Assembly: GCF_003173615.1 (NCBI RefSeq)
Contig: NZ_QGNA01000001.1
Coordinates: 62,001-126,000 of the forward strand
Reading direction: 5' to 3'
DNA: 64,000 nt
Origin: Falsiroseomonas bella
GTDB lineage: Bacteria > Pseudomonadota > Alphaproteobacteria > Acetobacterales > Acetobacteraceae
Shown here piece by piece: positions 61,499 through 64,000 of this stretch. The notes beneath the pieces are model-generated. The model made no database searches and had not been told where the DNA came from. It worked only from the letters and a program-made list of their open reading frames with translations. How positions within the stretch are numbered: the stretch's first letter is position 1; each line of letters opens with the position of its first letter. A program made the position numbers and the translations under genes.

Positions 61499-62983
61499 TC
61501 AACCGTCGAGGTAGCGGCGCGTGAGATGCGCGGTGAAATCGCCGGGGTCGAGCGGCCTGCCCGTGGCCGCGCGCAGCAGGTCCTGGAAGCCGAGGCGCGC
61601 GCCCTGGCCATGCACCCGCAGGTTCAGCCAGCGCATCATCGCCGAGAGGTCGCCCTTCGCCAGTTGTGCGTCCAGTTCCGGCATATCGCCGCGGATCGCC
61701 GCCATCAGCTGCGCCGCGGCCATGGCGCCAAGGGTGTAGGACGGGAAATAGCCGAAGGCGCCGTCGTGCCAGTGGATGTCCTGCAGGCAGCCCTGCGCAT
61801 CGTCCGGCGGCACGATGCCGAGCAGCGCGCGCAGCCCCTCGTTCCAGGCCTGCGGCAGGTCCGCGACCGCCAGCGTGCCGCCGATCATCGCGCGCTCCAG
61901 CCGAAAGCGCAGGATGACATGGGCGGGATAGGTGATCTCGTCCGCGTCCACGCGGATGAAGCCGCGCCCGACGCGGCGCCACAGCCGCGCCAGGTTTTCC
62001 CGGCAGGCGATGCGGGTGGAGAGGCCGAATTCCTGGCGCAGCCGCCCGGCGAGGAAGCCGAGGAAGGCATCCGAGCGGCAGGCCTGCATCTCCACGATCA
62101 GGGACTGGGATTCATGCGCCGCCATCCCCGCGGCCTCGCCCACCGGCTGGCGCGCGAAGCCCGCGGGCAGGTGGCGTTCGTACATCGCGTGGCCGGTCTC
62201 GTGCAGCACGCCGAGCAGCGCCTTGGCGGGGTTGTGCTCGTCGTAGAAGGTGGTGATGCGCACGTCGGACGGGTTGCCGCCGCAGAAGGGATGCAGCGAT
62301 TCGTCGAGCCGCGCATGGCTGAACTGCAGGCCCACGCGCTCCGCCATCTCGCGGCAGAGCGCGCGCTGCGCCGCCACCGGGAATCTTCCTTCAAGCGGCA
62401 GTGGCGCCGGCCGCTGTGCCTGGATCGCCTCGGCGCGCGGCAGCGCCTCGGCCAGCCAGGATTCATAGGCGGCGAAGACCGGCTCGACATCGGCGGCCGT
62501 GACGCCGGGCTGGTAGCCGTCCATCAGCGCGTCGTAGGGGTCCATGCCGAGTGCGGCGCCGAGGGCCTGCGCGATCTCCCGCTGCAGGGCCACCACCTCG
62601 GTCAGCGCCTTGCGCACCTTGCCGAAGTCGGCATCGGCCTTCGCCTCCCGCCAGACCATCTCGCAGGCCGAGTTGGCGCGGCTCGACGCCTCCACCAAAG
62701 CCACCGGCAGCGCGGTGGCGCGCGCATGGGCGCGGCGCATGAGGGCGAGGTTCGCGCCGTCCCATTCGCCATCCGCCGTCGCGGCCGCGAGATCCTCGGC
62801 GACCTGCGGCGCCGTGAGAAGCTCGTGCGACACGCCGGCCAGCGCGGCGAGCTGTTCGCCGCGCGCATGGCCGCCGCCGGGCGGCATCATCGCGCTGGCG
62901 TCCCAGTGCAGGATGCCCGCGGCCTCGTTCAGCGCGCCGATCCGCGCGAAGCGCGCCTTCAGGCGGTCATATGCGGCGTTCAT
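61499..62983 (-). CDS. M32 metallocarboxypeptidase (Taq carboxypeptidase family)
   Basis: 494 residues, full family length. Zinc site HETGH at 261-265 (His261, Glu262, His265) with third ligand Glu291 in HESQSLIVE; the family-specific HPFCGG (231-236) and IRVDADEITYPAH-like segment are present. Removes C-terminal residues from peptides in the cytoplasm. Start overlaps the SURF1 stop (ATGA), so it is read from the cytochrome oxidase-assembly operon. Confidence 0.94.
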   Translation of the reverse strand: MNAAYDRLKARFARIGALNEAAGILHWDASAMMPPGGGHARGEQLAALAGVSHELLTAPQVAEDLAAATADGEWDGANLALMRRAHARATALPVALVEASSRANSACEMVWREAKADADFGKVRKALTEVVALQREIAQALGAALGMDPYDALMDGYQPGVTAADVEPVFAAYESWLAEALPRAEAIQAQRPAPLPLEGRFPVAAQRALCREMAERVGLQFSHARLDESLHPFCGGNPSDVRITTFYDEHNPAKALLGVLHETGHAMYERHLPAGFARQPVGEAAGMAAHESQSLIVEMQACRSDAFLGFLAGRLRQEFGLSTRIACRENLARLWRRVGRGFIRVDADEITYPAHVILRFRLERAMIGGTLAVADLPQAWNEGLRALLGIVPPDDAQGCLQDIHWHDGAFGYFPSYTLGAMAAAQLMAAIRGDMPELDAQLAKGDLSAMMRWLNLRVHGQGARLGFQDLLRAATGRPLDPGDFTAHLTRRYLDG

Positions 62984-63669
62984 GCCTCGCGCTCCGTCGC
63001 GTTCGGTTCGGGCCGGCGGAGCGCGAAGGCGGCGAGGACGCCGACCAGCGACAGCGCCAGCCCGTACCAGGTGATCGCATAGCCCAGGTGGTTGTTCGTC
63101 GGTCGCGGCAGCGTGCGCGCCGGATCGGGCAGGCCGCCGCCTTGCGTGCCGAGCGCGACAAGGCCGTAGGGGGCGACCTCCGCAAGGCCGAGCGCCCGCC
63201 CGATCGCCGGCGGGTCGAAGGTGTAGAAGCGGCGCCCGGCGGGATCGTCGGTGGCGGAAAACCAGTTCGGGCGGTCGCCCGGATGCACCCAGCCTTCCAG
63301 CGTCACCTCGCCTTCCGGACGGGCGATGGGGCGGTCGTTCTGCAGGGGCACCCAGCCGCGATCCACGAGGATCGGCGGCGCGCCCACGCGCAGCAGCGGC
63401 GTGACGAGATGGGCGCCGAGCACGGGGCCGCGCACCTCGAGCCCGAGCAGCGCTTCCTTCGTGTGGTCGAAGCGGCCGGTGACGCGCACCTTGGCGAGCA
63501 TCTCCGGCGGCCCTGCCAGCGGCGCGGCGGGCGCGGCCTCGCTGGCCGCAATGCGCGCGATCAGGTCGTTCTTCCAGGCGAGCCGCTGCACCTGCCAGGT
63601 GCCGAGGAACAGCAGCAGGCCGAGCACGGGAATCGAGGCCAGGACGGCGATCAGGACAGGGCGGCGCAT
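62980..63669 (-). CDS. SURF1-family cytochrome c oxidase assembly protein
   Basis: 229 residues. Two membrane helices, near 8-25 and 196-215, flank a periplasmic domain. Landmarks are LGTWQVQRLAWKNDLI, VLVDRGWVPL-like PILVDRGWVPL, and NNHLGYAITWYGLAL at the second helix. SURF1 assists haem a delivery to cytochrome oxidase subunit I. Position after a DUF983 gene is the usual tail of an alphaproteobacterial cox operon. Confidence 0.92.
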   Translation of the reverse strand: MRRPVLIAVLASIPVLGLLLFLGTWQVQRLAWKNDLIARIAASEAAPAAPLAGPPEMLAKVRVTGRFDHTKEALLGLEVRGPVLGAHLVTPLLRVGAPPILVDRGWVPLQNDRPIARPEGEVTLEGWVHPGDRPNWFSATDDPAGRRFYTFDPPAIGRALGLAEVAPYGLVALGTQGGGLPDPARTLPRPTNNHLGYAITWYGLALSLVGVLAAFALRRPEPNATEREA

Positions 63670-63720
63670 CGGCCCGTCATGTGGTGCGGCGCGCAGGCCG
63701 CCGCCATGTCGCGCGGCGGC

Positions 63721-64000
63721 TCATCGCATCCCGGCCGCGCGATGGCGCCACTGCGCCCAGATCAGCGCGGCCTTGGCGATGCGCATGGTCAGGACGGAGC
63801 CGGGCAGCAGCACGAGCGGCCACAGCACCAGATGGACCCAGAAGGGCGGCTCCAGCCGGAACTCGACGAGGAAGGCCCCAATGACGGTCAGCGCGCCGAG
63901 CAGGAAGATCGCCGCCACGGCGGGACCGTCGCCGGCATCCTGCTGCGAGAGATCGAGGCCGCAGACGGTGCAGGAGGGCGCGACATCGAGCAGCCCGCGG
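63721..64000 (-). CDS. DUF983 domain-containing membrane protein, 5' end outside window
   Basis: The minus-strand frame is open to the window edge; 92 codons plus stop are present. A CTVCGLDLS zinc-ribbon-like motif is followed by two hydrophobic segments (IFLLGALTVIGAFLVEF and FWVHLVLWPLVLLPGSVLT), the DUF983 layout. The family is regularly encoded between coxC and SURF1. The GTG at 63918 is internal, not the start. Function unknown, presumably oxidase assembly. Confidence 0.85.
   Translation of the reverse strand, partial: RGLLDVAPSCTVCGLDLSQQDAGDGPAVAAIFLLGALTVIGAFLVEFRLEPPFWVHLVLWPLVLLPGSVLTMRIAKAALIWAQWRHRAAGMR

Noticed and set aside
61269-61514. 81-codon plus-strand frame over the RTX promoter region
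   Set aside because: Spans an AT-rich regulatory gap, no ribosome site, no recognisable protein.

Overview
High-GC (about 70 percent) chromosomal DNA of an alphaproteobacterium, most likely a member of the Acetobacteraceae (Roseomonas-like). The evidence is the alphaproteobacterial gene orders lptF-lptG-lptD-surA-rsmA and ftsE-ftsX-ydcF-plsC next to chaC and a DUF2125 gene, plus a Bug/TctC solute-binding protein and PEP-CTERM proteins. No rRNA, tRNA, CRISPR array, prophage or IS transposase was recognised. The window is mostly housekeeping DNA with small inserted elements.

Layout. 0-5 kb: end of an AsmA-like protein, a Bug solute-binding protein and a peptidoglycan amidase. 5-9 kb (minus strand): two tandem M17 aminopeptidases, a vapBC module and holC. 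9-13 kb: cysQ, tsaC/sua5, a GDSL esterase with a sorting tail and a two-gene chromate transporter. 13-22 kb: an FAD dehydrogenase, then the outer-membrane biogenesis run lptF, lptG, lptD, surA, rsmA and a D-2-hydroxyacid dehydrogenase. 22-29 kb: small catabolic clusters (cupin, cysteine hydrolase, FAD monooxygenase; NTF2-like, M20 peptidase, cupin), an S49 peptidase and a TTC38-like protein. 29-36 kb: glyQ and glyS separated by a second vapBC module, then ppdK. 36-44 kb: a surface-glycan cluster (GT2, O-antigen ligase, GT9, GT4, asparagine synthase) interrupted by an SDR gene, a membrane methyltransferase gene and ygfZ. 44-51 kb: DUF29 gene, dihydroorotase, a lipoprotein, a PEP-CTERM protein with a sigma-54-like promoter, YfgM-like and BamB proteins, Der and a Nudix hydrolase. 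51-57.6 kb: FkbM methyltransferase, DUF2125, ChaC, then plsC, ydcF, ftsX and ftsE on the minus strand. 57.6-64 kb: zinc-ribbon protein, CoA-binding protein, DUF2076 protein, a large RTX protein with a polyglycine tract, M32 carboxypeptidase, SURF1 and DUF983.

The most unusual signals are small. Two unrelated vapBC modules sit inside housekeeping gene pairs (aminopeptidase/holC and glyQ/glyS). A 213-bp inverted-repeat element separates ftsE from ftsX. A perfect 25-bp tandem duplication of the ftsX start region creates a 10-codon upstream ORF. An AT-richer intergenic stretch between chaC and plsC carries DnaA-box and GANTC motifs. The surA-rsmA junction has a 20-bp direct repeat where pdxA would often lie.
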